Below, piece by piece: positions 7,893 through 16,229 of a DNA stretch of 27,024 nt. The stretch spans positions 1 to 27,024 of the forward strand of contig CANQCH010000005.1 in assembly GCA_947589165.1 (NCBI GenBank), written 5' to 3'. Source of the DNA: an uncultured Bacilli bacterium. GTDB taxonomy: Bacteria > Bacillota_I > Bacilli_A > RF39 > UBA660. The notes below the pieces were generated by a model, which was not told the origin of the DNA, did not search any database, and saw only the letters and a program-made list of their open reading frames with translations. Positions within the stretch are counted from its first letter, which is position 1; the number at the start of each line of letters is the position of its first letter. The translations under genes were made by a program, and so were the position numbers.

Positions 7893-9421
7893 TGTTACTA
7901 ACATCATTTAGTTTTTGGTTATTTTTGGCCATAACGTTAATAATATATTTTATTGTACCCAAAAAGATGCAATGGGTCATATTGTTAATATCAAGTTTAG
8001 TTTTTTTATTCTATGATAATTTCCATCTCAGTACGGTATTACAAGCTTTGTTTATTCTGTTAATTACTTACATCGGGAGTCAAAAAATCTATGAATATCA
8101 AGGCACTAAAAAGAGTAAAGTTTACTTACTTTTAAGTACTTTAACTATTTTAGGTTTATTGGTTTATCTAAAATATTCTAATTTATTTTTAGTTATTTTT
8201 AATCATTTTTGTAATTTGGTGCATATTAATCACCATTTTGGGATGGTATATCATAATACTTTAGTAGGTATAAGTTATTTTTCCTTAATTATGATAAGTT
8301 ATTTATTAGATATTTACCATGGAGCTCATAAACCCCAAAAAAATATTTTCAAATTGGCTTTATTTATGAGCTATTTCCCAATTTTGACGACGGGCCCATT
8401 TATTCGTTATGAAAATGTTAATGATGAGTTATATGATAAGCATAAATTTAACTATCACAATTTATGCATGGGCTTATTAAGAATTGCTTGGGGCTTATTT
8501 AAAGTTTTAGTTATTTCTCAAAGAATTGCCATCTTTGTCGATGGGGTTTATGGCAATTATATGCAGTTTAATGGCTTTTATATTGTCTTGGCTGCAATGT
8601 TCTTTGTTATTCAATTGTATACGAATTTTTCGGGATCAATTGATATCATCATGGGAGTTAGTGAAATTATGGGAATTACCTTACCCGAAAATTTCCAAGC
8701 ACCATTTTTCTCTAAAACCATTACGGAATTTTGGCGGCGGTGGCATATTACTTTAGGGACTTTTCTAAAAGATTACATCTTTTATCCTTTAATGAAATCT
8801 GATTTTATGCAAGGTCTAAATCGGAAAGCCCAAAAGTTTTTAAGTAAAAAACAGGCTAAAAAAATACCGTTATATTTCTCAATGTTAATTATGTGGATAT
8901 TGATTGGCATTTGGCATGGTGGGGCATTTACCTATATTATTGGTTCGGGTCTATTACAATTTATATTTATATTTTTAGAAGATATCTTAACCCCAGTATC
9001 CCAAAAAATTAATAAACGTTTAGGTATTAATACCGAAACATTTGGTTACAAATTATACCAAGTGATTCGGACCTTTATGCTATTCTCCTTTGCCATGATT
9101 TTCTTTAGAGCTAATTCTTTAAAAGAAGCCTTTGGGATTATTCAAAACATATTTGTTTGGAATCCGTGGATTTTACTTGATAATACGTCCCTTTATTTAG
9201 TGGGCTTAGATATGCTTGATTTTCGAGTTTTAATCATTGCCCTTATCGTTTTATTTGGGGTAGATTATTTAAGTTTAAAAATGAATGTTCGTGAAAAATT
9301 ATTTGCCCAAAATATTGTTTTTAGATGGACAGTTATTTATCTACTTTTATTTGCCATCATTATCTTTGGCTGTTATGGTGAAGGCTTTAATCCAGCCACC
9401 TTCATTTATCGGCAATTTTAA
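7892..9421 (+). CDS. MBOAT-family membrane O-acyltransferase (DltB/AlgI-like)
   Basis: 509 residues with about eleven hydrophobic helices. The hallmark segments are present: ISYFSLIMISYLLDIYHG, YFPILTTGPFIRYEN, the ITEFWRRWHITLGTFLKDYIFYP loop (H285) and IGIWHGGAFTYI with the catalytic histidine H342. Length and order match AlgI, DltB and PatA relatives. These proteins pass an acyl group from an inner-face donor to a substrate or partner on the outer face. Here the donor is most likely the carrier protein encoded two genes upstream. The next two genes encode SGNH-type partners, as DltD partners DltB. Translation is coupled to the VOC gene. Family assignment is certain; donor and acceptor are inferred. 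Confidence 0.93.
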   Translation: MLLTSFSFWLFLAITLIIYFIVPKKMQWVILLISSLVFLFYDNFHLSTVLQALFILLITYIGSQKIYEYQGTKKSKVYLLLSTLTILGLLVYLKYSNLFLVIFNHFCNLVHINHHFGMVYHNTLVGISYFSLIMISYLLDIYHGAHKPQKNIFKLALFMSYFPILTTGPFIRYENVNDELYDKHKFNYHNLCMGLLRIAWGLFKVLVISQRIAIFVDGVYGNYMQFNGFYIVLAAMFFVIQLYTNFSGSIDIIMGVSEIMGITLPENFQAPFFSKTITEFWRRWHITLGTFLKDYIFYPLMKSDFMQGLNRKAQKFLSKKQAKKIPLYFSMLIMWILIGIWHGGAFTYIIGSGLLQFIFIFLEDILTPVSQKINKRLGINTETFGYKLYQVIRTFMLFSFAMIFFRANSLKEAFGIIQNIFVWNPWILLDNTSLYLVGLDMLDFRVLIIALIVLFGVDYLSLKMNVREKLFAQNIVFRWTVIYLLLFAIIIFGCYGEGFNPATFIYRQF

Positions 9422-9427
9422 GGGGTT

Positions 9428-10465
9428 ATGATGAAAAGAGCCTTAAAAAGTTTAATCTTTATCGTTATTTTGGGTAGTTTATTTTGGATTTTATGTAATC
9501 TATTATGGCTAAGACCCACAAGTATTTCCTTCTTTTATGATGAACCAAAGAACAGTTTAGATGTGGTTTATATTGGTTCTAGTAATGCCTATGTCCATTT
9601 TAATACGACCCTTGCTTACCAAGAATATGGCTTTACGACGGGGATGCTTTCTAATGATTCCCAACCTTTTATAGCTACTAAATATTTGTTAAAAGAAGCG
9701 GCTAAATATCAAAAACCTTCTTTATATATTATTGATATAATGCGGGTAGTTGATAACTTAAATATCGTCGATGAAGGTGGTTTAAGAAAAACAATTGATT
9801 CGATGAAGTTTTCGCAAAACCGCATTGATTTAATTAATGAAGTTTTCCAATATACTGACGCGGAAGAAGATTATCCTAATTTTTATTTTAGTTTTTTAAA
9901 TTATCATAATAGTTGGAAAAATATTACCGTGGCTAATTTTATAAAAGTAAATCATTTATATAAAGGCTATTATTTTTTAAGTAAGTCAGCCGAGATTGAT
10001 CCCCAAACAAAATATCCATGGAATAGTGAAGAAGTGAAAGAACTAGCACCAGAAAACGAAAAAGTGTTAAAAGATTTAATTAAATATATTAAAGATAATG
10101 ATCTAGAAGTTCTTTTTGTTATTCCTGAAAGAGTTTATAAAGATGGGGGAATATATTATAATCAAGTGATTTCAATTATCGAAGAAAATGATTTAAAAGT
10201 TCTTAACTTTGCTAATCTTCCTGATTTTCAAATTGATTTTGCGCATGATTTATATAATCCTTCTCATTTAAATGTTTATGGGGCAACCAAATATACATTA
10301 TATCTTTCACGTTATTTAAAAGAAAATTATGATTTAAAGTCCCATTTTGGCGATGAATTATATTCTTCTTGGTCCGAAGAATATAATCGTTTTAAAAAAG
10401 ATTTTAAAACGATTACTGGTAAAAAGTTTGATGATGTTTTAACCGAATGTAAAGAAGCAATATAA
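9428..10465 (+). CDS. Membrane-anchored SGNH-type protein, DltD/AlgX-like acyl-transfer partner (copy 1)
   Basis: 345 residues. One N-terminal membrane helix (about 8-27) is followed by an outside domain. The SGNH block I is VVYIGSSNAY with candidate nucleophile S52. The C-terminal acid/histidine block is HDLYNPSHLNVYG with D275 and H281. The arrangement of anchor, early Ser and late Asp-His matches secreted acyltransferases that work with MBOAT proteins, such as DltD or AlgJ/X. It begins six bases after the MBOAT gene. AGGGG overlaps that stop, and the second of two adjacent ATGs (9431) has the better spacing, so the real start may be one codon later. A tandem paralogue follows. Confidence 0.75.
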   Translation: MMKRALKSLIFIVILGSLFWILCNLLWLRPTSISFFYDEPKNSLDVVYIGSSNAYVHFNTTLAYQEYGFTTGMLSNDSQPFIATKYLLKEAAKYQKPSLYIIDIMRVVDNLNIVDEGGLRKTIDSMKFSQNRIDLINEVFQYTDAEEDYPNFYFSFLNYHNSWKNITVANFIKVNHLYKGYYFLSKSAEIDPQTKYPWNSEEVKELAPENEKVLKDLIKYIKDNDLEVLFVIPERVYKDGGIYYNQVISIIEENDLKVLNFANLPDFQIDFAHDLYNPSHLNVYGATKYTLYLSRYLKENYDLKSHFGDELYSSWSEEYNRFKKDFKTITGKKFDDVLTECKEAI

Positions 10466-10506
10466 AATATATAATAACAATATTTTATCTTAAGCGGGGT
10501 GAAATA

Positions 10507-11514
10507 ATGAAGAAACTGGGTAAAGTAATTATTTTCTTAATTATCTTTGGGATAATTTGGAAAGTAGTATTCAATGTGTTTTGGTATAAAAATCCCATTA
10601 CACAGTTTTATGATGAACCCAAAAATAGTGTAGATATTGTTTATGTGGGAGCTAGTAATGCTTATACTCATTATAATGGCATGTTAGCTTTCCAAGAATA
10701 CGGCTTTGCTACCGGGATGCTTGCTGGTGGTAATTTGCCCCCTTCGGCCATAAAATTTTTACTGGAAGAAGCTTCTAAATATCAAAATCCGTATGTTTAT
10801 ATTGTCGATATATCGGTCGCCTATTTATTACCAGAAGATGGAGCGATTATTCGCCGGGTAACTGATACTTTAAAATTTTCGGCAAATAAACTAGACGCGA
10901 CGAAAACGATGTTAAAATATGCCGATGTGGCGAAAAAGGATTATATCAATTATTATTTGAGTTTTCTTTTTTATCATAATGGTTGGAAAAATATATCTGC
11001 GAGCTCCTTTGTTGATGAAGAAATAATTAAAGGTCATTATTTAAGTGAAAATACCATCAAGATAAAATATTTAAAACCATACGAATGGAATCCAGAATAT
11101 GTTGATGTATCACCAGAAATAAAAGAAATTTTTCAAGATTTAATTAATTATCTAAAGAAGAAAAAATTGGAAATAATATTTACGATTGCCCCTCGAATAT
11201 ATACTGATGAAGAAATGGGTCAACTAAATACGTTAACGAAAATGTTAAATGATAATGGTTTTGAAGTCATTAATACCCGGGATTTAGAAAACTTAGACAT
11301 AAAATATGACCATGATTTTTATAATCCTGCCCATTTAAACATCTATGGCACTATTAAATATACGCGAGCTTTTTCCGAATTTTTGCAAGCCAGATATGAT
11401 CTTCCCGATCATCGCAATGATAAGAAATATAACTCTTGGAATACCGAATATGAACGGTATAAAAATGTTTATCATAAATTAACTAACAAAAATTACGAAG
11501 ATTTATTAAAATAA
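10507..11514 (+). CDS. Membrane-anchored SGNH-type protein, paralogue of the preceding gene (copy 2)
   Basis: 335 residues, clearly homologous throughout to the gene before it. Shared segments include FYDEPKNSVDIVY, the block I motif VGASNAY (S50), QEYGFATGML, FYHNGWKNI, and HDFYNPAHLNIYG with D270 and H276. All candidate catalytic residues are kept, so it is not an obvious decayed copy. The middle of the protein differs most. It has its own GGGGTGA ribosome binding site in a 41-base gap. Two copies could modify two acceptors or act in sequence, as an acyl-relay pair. It ends the operon at a convergent terminator. No promoter is evident in the gap. Confidence 0.75.
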   Translation: MKKLGKVIIFLIIFGIIWKVVFNVFWYKNPITQFYDEPKNSVDIVYVGASNAYTHYNGMLAFQEYGFATGMLAGGNLPPSAIKFLLEEASKYQNPYVYIVDISVAYLLPEDGAIIRRVTDTLKFSANKLDATKTMLKYADVAKKDYINYYLSFLFYHNGWKNISASSFVDEEIIKGHYLSENTIKIKYLKPYEWNPEYVDVSPEIKEIFQDLINYLKKKKLEIIFTIAPRIYTDEEMGQLNTLTKMLNDNGFEVINTRDLENLDIKYDHDFYNPAHLNIYGTIKYTRAFSEFLQARYDLPDHRNDKKYNSWNTEYERYKNVYHKLTNKNYEDLLK

Positions 11515-11547
11515 AATATCCCAGCTCTTAATGGGATATTATTTTAA
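11515..11547. terminator. Shared bidirectional terminator between convergent operons
   Basis: AATATCCCA (11515-11523) pairs with TGGGATATT (11532-11540) around an 8-base loop, flanked by A- and T-rich tails. It begins directly after the stop codon of the second SGNH gene and ends beside the stop of the leftward GT-C gene. The T-tracts are imperfect. Confidence 0.65.
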
Positions 11548-13043
11548 TCTGCTTTCTTTTCGTAAATATTTAAGCTGATGTCGGGATATTTTTTTATGAT
11601 TTCGTAATGTTCATCAATAAATTTTAAAAAGTCTTGATCAAATTCGCGACGGGATTTAAAAATAAATAAAGTATCATAAACCAGTAAATCTTCATTTGTA
11701 GCTTTCATATAGTCATAAATAATTTTATCATCTTTAACTTTTTGACTCATCGAACCATCAAAATTTAAATAAACGGCATTAGGAAGTTTTAAACCTTGTT
11801 TTTTAAAATAATAATCTAAATAAGTAGTTCCCATACTATCAATGACCGCGCTTGTTTTATCATAAGCTTTTTCATTATCAGCAATGGTTTGGGAAACTTC
11901 TCTAAAGGGTTCAAAATAAGTACCTAACCGACTAATGACACCTTTATAATTTTGGTAACCAATTATAATTAATAAAGGACATATGATTACGAAAAAGATA
12001 ATTATATTAATTGGCCATTTATTTTTAGGAATATTTATTTTTAATAATAAACTTAAGCTAAACGCGGAAACAATAAATAGATGGGGAATAATAACAAAGA
12101 AATACCGATTGACAAATAAGGAACCGCCCGGATTAATAAACCGACTATAAATAAAAATTATGCCAATGGCCCAAATAATTGCTCCGATGACAATTAAATA
12201 TAAATAGTTTTTATCCTTTTTCGTAAATATTAAATAAAGAATAATTCCTAAAAAGCCTAAAACAAATAAAATAAAGGAAATTTTATTATAACTTGTTAAA
12301 TTAGCAATTACATCGACAACTTCTTTAAAAGCAGGTAAAAGGCCAAAGTATTCGGTCATACTATTAGAATGTTTCAAAAAGCAAATGATGAACCATGGTA
12401 AAAAAGTACCCCCGGCGACTAAATAAGGAATTATAAAGGTTAATTTAGTCTTTTTTCTTAACCATAAAAAGCCTTCGATTAAAAAATAAAAAGGAATTAT
12501 TAGACAGCCAAACCAATGGGAATAGGCTAACCCTAGAAGCGCGATAATGAAAAAGACTGTATTTTTGCGACTTTTTTCCCGGAGGCGAATTAAAAATAAA
12601 TATAGGGCTAGGCAAGAAAACATAAATAAAAAAGCATAAGGTCTAAATTCGGAAGCACATTGGTAAATTAAAGCATAAGAAGTGGCTCCTAAAACTAAAC
12701 TAATAAAACCTAAATCTTCGCCACCAATTAAATCACCACTTTTTTTAATAAAGTATAGGCCAATTACGACAGCGAACATATTTGGTAGTAATAGCCATAT
12801 TTCCCCAAAAGGAACAATCCGATAAATCGGATACATAAAGACATAAAATAATGGTAAATTATATAAACCATGAGCTAATTCTTTTAGCATCGTAATAATG
12901 TTAGGCATTTCTAAATATCTAATTGTCCAATCTAATTCGTCGCCCCAAAAGGATTGTCTGGCCACTTGGGTTGCCATAAAAATAAACATACTGACTAAAA
13001 TAACGATACTTAAAATATTATAAACTTTCTTTTTCTTTTCCAT
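11544..13043 (-). CDS. GT-C family membrane glycosyltransferase (ArnT/PMT-like)
   Basis: 499 residues. The first outer loop carries the FWGDELDW motif (D35-E36) expected of GT-C enzymes, and a second loop has SEFRPYAFLF (E132, R134). About eleven helices are followed by a soluble end from roughly residue 375 (SQTIADNEKAYDKTSAVIDS). Such proteins use polyprenyl-phosphate sugars on the outer face. The two genes just upstream could make exactly that kind of donor. The ATG lies 26 bases inside the end of the HAD gene, with AGGAGA at a good distance, so expression is tightly linked. Acceptor and sugar are unknown; a lipid-linked pentose is inferred from the neighbours. It ends at a shared terminator. 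Confidence 0.8.
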   Translation of the reverse strand: MEKKKKVYNILSIVILVSMFIFMATQVARQSFWGDELDWTIRYLEMPNIITMLKELAHGLYNLPLFYVFMYPIYRIVPFGEIWLLLPNMFAVVIGLYFIKKSGDLIGGEDLGFISLVLGATSYALIYQCASEFRPYAFLFMFSCLALYLFLIRLREKSRKNTVFFIIALLGLAYSHWFGCLIIPFYFLIEGFLWLRKKTKLTFIIPYLVAGGTFLPWFIICFLKHSNSMTEYFGLLPAFKEVVDVIANLTSYNKISFILFVLGFLGIILYLIFTKKDKNYLYLIVIGAIIWAIGIIFIYSRFINPGGSLFVNRYFFVIIPHLFIVSAFSLSLLLKINIPKNKWPINIIIFFVIICPLLIIIGYQNYKGVISRLGTYFEPFREVSQTIADNEKAYDKTSAVIDSMGTTYLDYYFKKQGLKLPNAVYLNFDGSMSQKVKDDKIIYDYMKATNEDLLVYDTLFIFKSRREFDQDFLKFIDEHYEIIKKYPDISLNIYEKKAD

Positions 13044-13674
13044 TTTGGTCTCCTATCATTTGCTTAATTTTTTGGTGTTGGTGCATCCGCCATAATTTAG
13101 GCAAGATAATATAATCTACTTGGCAAGCGCGAGCACAAGCACCATCTTTGGAATCCCGGTCACCAATATAAAGGATGTCATCCGGACGGATTTTATTATC
13201 TGCGATAATAAAATATAATCCTATAGGATTAGGTTTCAAAACGCTAATTTTAGGATGCGTAGCATCATAGGCTTTGGTGTAAGGCATCTTTAAAGTTTGC
13301 AATTTATCGCTAGTTGGATAATCAGAATAAATAATAATATCGCCTTTAAAATCCCGCAGAATCTTTTCTAATTGGCGATCTTTAAATAAAGGTAAAATTT
13401 TTAAAGGCTTTTTAAATAACCAAATATCCACAATTTCTTTTACTTTTTCTTCCGTAAAGTGATATTTTTGCGCTACTATTTTAAATTGTTGGGCTACCAC
13501 ATCATCTTTGGTTTTTTCGCGAAATTGCCGATAATATTTAAGGGCTAAAAGTTCCTTAAACCGCCAAAAATGAAGTAAATAATAGCTAGCCAACCATAAG
13601 GCCATAACTAATTGAACTCCAAGTTGATAATATAATGTGCCATCTAAATCACAAATTAAAGTCTGCTTTTTCAT
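13018..13674 (-). CDS. HAD-family phosphatase
   Basis: 218 residues. HAD motif I is ICDLDGTLYY (D9, D11), motif II is IIIYSDYPT, the lysine motif is SVLKPNP, and motif IV is YIGDRDSKDGACARA. All four catalytic motifs are in place, with an alpha-helical cap between I and II. HAD enzymes hydrolyse phosphate esters. Its place between a UbiA prenyltransferase and a GT-C enzyme suggests it removes the 5-phosphate from a polyprenyl-phosphoryl-5-phosphoribose, a step done by an unrelated phosphatase in mycobacteria; this is inference. Its ATG overlaps the UbiA stop by one base. There is no clear ribosome binding site, which fits translational coupling. Confidence 0.82.
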   Translation of the reverse strand: MKKQTLICDLDGTLYYQLGVQLVMALWLASYYLLHFWRFKELLALKYYRQFREKTKDDVVAQQFKIVAQKYHFTEEKVKEIVDIWLFKKPLKILPLFKDRQLEKILRDFKGDIIIYSDYPTSDKLQTLKMPYTKAYDATHPKISVLKPNPIGLYFIIADNKIRPDDILYIGDRDSKDGACARACQVDYIILPKLWRMHQHQKIKQMIGDQNGKEKESL

Positions 13675-14606
13675 TATAATTTCACAAGCGTTTCACTTAA
13701 AAGTTTATCTAACACGGGAATATCCACGAATAAAAGAACCACAAATAAAATAATAAAGATGGCCACTAAAAGTAATAATTTCTTTTCATGATATAATTTT
13801 TCGGGTTTTTGTACTGCAGAATCTGGTTTAAAACTTAAATATAAATAATAACAGAACAATAAGCACATTAAAGGAATACATAATAATAGTTCAATTTTAT
13901 ATTTAATTAAAAAAGTACCACATAAAAAGACTGATAATAAAGCATAGAAGATGGAAGAGATTAATAAACTATGTTCGGTATATTTCGCAAAAGATTTACG
14001 ATATAACGCAGCTTGTTTCGGATTGTTAATCATCCGATATTCCGCATAACGTTTTATCCCCATAAGAAAGGCTCCAAACATCCAATAGCCTAAAACAATA
14101 CTGATAGGTGGTAAATATTCGCTCGTAATAATAAACCAACCTAATAATAATCTTAAAGCATTATTAATAGATTCACTTAAAACATCTAAAAAAGGAATAT
14201 CTTTGGTCCGAAAAGGTTTAACATTATATAAAATACCCATAATTAATAAAATTAAATCGGTAATAAAAAAGGGAAAAGAAACAAACCAAGCACAAACTAA
14301 ACCTAAAATAGCTAAACAAGTATATTCGGTATAAATAATTTTTGCGCTCATATTTTGGGTTACTAAAGGCCGATTTTTCTTCGTAGGATGATATTTATCA
14401 AATTCCGCATCTAAATATTCATTAATTACATAGTTAGCGGAAGCAATAAAACAAGTTCCTAAAAAACCTAAAATAATTTTGATTACCAAATTTAAGTTAA
14501 AGGTAATATTATCCAGTAAGATAACCGCGATTAAAATACCGGGAACAATGAATAATTGTTTAATCCAGTGATCCGGTCTCGCAATTTTGATATATGGATT
14601 TTTCAT
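13674..14606 (-). CDS. UbiA-family prenyltransferase, polyprenyl-phosphate phosphoribosyltransferase-like
   Basis: 310 residues from the chosen start. The first Asp-rich motif reads NEYLDAEFD (N62, D66, D70), followed by HPTKKNRP (73-80). This HPTK-RP extension is what I associate with decaprenyl-phosphate phosphoribosyltransferase (Rv3806c type) rather than quinone UbiA. The second motif, KDIPFLDVLSESINNALR, also fits. Nine or so helices are visible. I chose ATG 14606: GAGGGAG lies just upstream, and a promoter at 14644-14672 would start RNA near 14637. The in-frame ATG at 14633 would have almost no leader and no binding site. Product: probably a polyprenyl-P-ribose-5-phosphate made from PRPP, feeding the HAD and GT-C proteins downstream. 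Confidence 0.82.
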   Translation of the reverse strand: MKNPYIKIARPDHWIKQLFIVPGILIAVILLDNITFNLNLVIKIILGFLGTCFIASANYVINEYLDAEFDKYHPTKKNRPLVTQNMSAKIIYTEYTCLAILGLVCAWFVSFPFFITDLILLIMGILYNVKPFRTKDIPFLDVLSESINNALRLLLGWFIITSEYLPPISIVLGYWMFGAFLMGIKRYAEYRMINNPKQAALYRKSFAKYTEHSLLISSIFYALLSVFLCGTFLIKYKIELLLCIPLMCLLFCYYLYLSFKPDSAVQKPEKLYHEKKLLLLVAIFIILFVVLLFVDIPVLDKLLSETLVKL

Positions 14607-14643
14607 AAAAGCATCTCCCTCGTATAAAAACATTCTATAAAAT

Positions 14644-14672
14644 ATTTTAGCATAGAAATATAGCTATTACAA
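14644..14672 (-). promoter_or_regulatory. Extended -10 promoter for the UbiA-HAD-GT-C operon
   Basis: On the minus strand, TTGTAA (14672-14667), a 17-base spacer ending in TGC, and TAAAAT (14649-14644) are present. It sits just after the stop of the acyltransferase gene, so this module can be expressed separately. It also decides the UbiA start, leaving a leader of about 30 bases. Confidence 0.6.
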
Positions 14673-14673
14673 A

Positions 14674-15795
14674 CTAAAAAACATTTAAAATTTTAGTTAG
14701 TAATTGATGGCCTTTATTACTTATTTTGGCAAAAAAGGAAGAATTTAAAACCTTATCAACCGTATGTTTTTCTAAAAATTGACGTATTAAATCAATAAGG
14801 GCACCTCCGAAAAAGACAATCATGGCGGTTAATAATATATAAATTAAAGAAAATTTACTGTTAAGATAAATATTACTATGGAAAACAGTATGCCATAAAT
14901 AAGAACGGAGAACACTTTCATGAATTAAATAAATACCTAAGGTTGTACTAGCTAAACGATTTATTATTTTATGGGGTTTAATTTTTAAGTTAAGGAATAG
15001 GGTAAATAAAGCTAAACTTAATAAAAATAATAAAATGGTATTAGGATGCCAAAAGTAAGCTAATTCTAAATTACTAAAGGCCGGAAAGATTTTTTTAAAT
15101 TGGTAAATAGCATAAATACTAAATATTAATAGAAAAGTAGTTGTTAGAGTTAAAATTAAGGCATTTTTCCGTTTTTGCAATAATTTTAAATTGTATATAC
15201 GGATGTAACCCCCAAAACTATAGACTCCTATTAACCAAGTAAGACGATTAAAACTTAAGATAACTTCAGAATTATTATAAAATAGACCTATAAAGGTAGG
15301 AATTATTGATGCAACAACGATAAATAATAAAAGAAACTTTTGCCAATTTTCTTTAGTTAAGCTTTTGAAAAACATATTAAGGAATGGACTAAAAAGATAG
15401 ATTAATATGTAAACGGTAGCGAACCAATACTTGCCGGTCGTAACATTAAATAAAAGTAAAATAGTTTCTTTAAGACTAAAAGGAGAAAAAGAATGAATGA
15501 TATTTAAATGATTAGCAATTACAAGGGCTAATAAATAATAGAAATTAACTTCTAAGATTAATTTAATTAATTTTTTAACCGAAAACTTACTATTAATTAA
15601 AAAATAACCGGAGATTAACATAAATATATTAACTCCTAATTCGCCACCAAAATAAAAAATTTTAACCAGATAAGAATTGTAATTTAGAGCTTCAAAAACG
15701 TAACCACTATAATAACAATAGTGAAAAGTTATAATAAAAAACATCGCTAATATGCGAAGCAGTTCAATGTTTGATTGCCGCACTTTTTGATTCAT
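14674..15795 (-). CDS. Acyltransferase-3 family membrane O-acyltransferase (OafA/WecH-like)
   Basis: 373 residues with about ten membrane helices. The family signature R-X10-H is exact at the N terminus: SNIELLRILAMFFIITFHY gives R14 and H25. FGGELGVNIFMLISGYF follows, as usual in PF01757. A late HESVLRSYLW segment is also typical. These enzymes commonly O-acetylate sugars of surface polysaccharides from the cytoplasmic side or across the membrane. No SGNH domain is fused to it, so it is the short type. GAGG precedes the ATG by about 8 bases. It likely has its own promoter (15817-15844) and is followed by a separate promoter for the UbiA module, so it may be transcribed alone. Confidence 0.87.
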   Translation of the reverse strand: MNQKVRQSNIELLRILAMFFIITFHYCYYSGYVFEALNYNSYLVKIFYFGGELGVNIFMLISGYFLINSKFSVKKLIKLILEVNFYYLLALVIANHLNIIHSFSPFSLKETILLLFNVTTGKYWFATVYILIYLFSPFLNMFFKSLTKENWQKFLLLFIVVASIIPTFIGLFYNNSEVILSFNRLTWLIGVYSFGGYIRIYNLKLLQKRKNALILTLTTTFLLIFSIYAIYQFKKIFPAFSNLELAYFWHPNTILLFLLSLALFTLFLNLKIKPHKIINRLASTTLGIYLIHESVLRSYLWHTVFHSNIYLNSKFSLIYILLTAMIVFFGGALIDLIRQFLEKHTVDKVLNSSFFAKISNKGHQLLTKILNVF

Positions 15796-15816
15796 AACGC
15801 AAACCTCATAATTAAA

Positions 15817-15844
15817 ATTTTAACAAAAAAAGTTAAAAAAGCAA
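15817..15844 (-). promoter_or_regulatory. Candidate promoter for the acyltransferase-3 gene
   Basis: TTGCTT (15844-15839), a 16-base spacer and an extended TGT-TAAAAT (-10 at 15822-15817) occur on the minus strand, just upstream of the gene. A small TTAAC/GTTAA dyad around a T run lies in the spacer and could weakly terminate acpS transcription. Confidence 0.45.
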
Positions 15845-15855
15845 TACTTTTACTT

Positions 15856-16164
15856 TTAATAAACAATAGCGATGGCAATCGTATAGTTTTTTTCATGTGA
15901 AATACTAATTTTTAAATTGGAAATATTGGTACAATACGGACTGCCATCTTTTTTGGTTAATATTTCGATATCGAGGAAAGTATAACTTTTAGTCTTAGGT
16001 AGGGCTTTCATTATGGCTTCTTTGGCCGCAAAACGCCCACATAAATAACTAAAGCCTCGTTTGGCATATTCTTGCTTTTCTTTTTCCGTTAAAATAAGAT
16101 TAATAAAATCATTACTTTTATCTTTTAATCTTTCATTTTCAACAATATCGCATCCTATATTCAT
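15856..16164 (-). CDS. acpS: Holo-[acyl-carrier-protein] synthase
   Basis: 102 residues. It shows the AcpS landmarks in order: IGCDIVENERL (Mg-binding D6), ILTEKEKQEYA, CGRFAAKEAIMKAL (E49) and ISISHEKNYTIAIAIVY at the end (H90). The enzyme moves phosphopantetheine from CoA to the serine of a carrier protein. At 102 residues it is shorter than the usual 115-125 but keeps every motif. It may be the genome's only AcpS or a copy dedicated to the carrier protein at 7247-7492; the sequence cannot decide. AAGGAAA precedes the ATG. It is divergent from ugd, with a possible promoter at 16182-16210. Confidence 0.92.
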   Translation of the reverse strand: MNIGCDIVENERLKDKSNDFINLILTEKEKQEYAKRGFSYLCGRFAAKEAIMKALPKTKSYTFLDIEILTKKDGSPYCTNISNLKISISHEKNYTIAIAIVY

Positions 16165-16181
16165 AACATTTCCTTTTAATT

Positions 16182-16210
16182 ATCATACAACATTATAATA
16201 TTTCGCGCAA
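16182..16210 (-). promoter_or_regulatory. Candidate promoter for acpS
   Basis: TTGCGC (16210-16205), a 17-base spacer and TATGAT (16187-16182) lie on the minus strand about 20 bases before the start codon. The -35 match is weak. Confidence 0.4.
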
Positions 16211-16229
16211 ATATTTCCCCATAACTTAG

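Noticed and set aside
7795..7980. Leftward 61-residue open frame
   Set aside because: Antisense to the VOC/MBOAT junction; no independent support.
8526..8756. Rightward 76-residue frame inside the MBOAT gene
   Set aside because: Out of frame with an unmistakable MBOAT sequence; no start signal.
11544..13043. Wzy polymerase or O-antigen ligase for the GT-C gene
   Set aside because: The FWGDELDW outer-loop motif and the soluble C-terminal end fit GT-C transferases, and a Wzy-like gene is already present at 23602.
14607..14633. N-terminal extension of the UbiA protein from an upstream ATG
   Set aside because: Predicted transcription starts only a few bases before it, and GAGGGAG points to the ATG at 14606.
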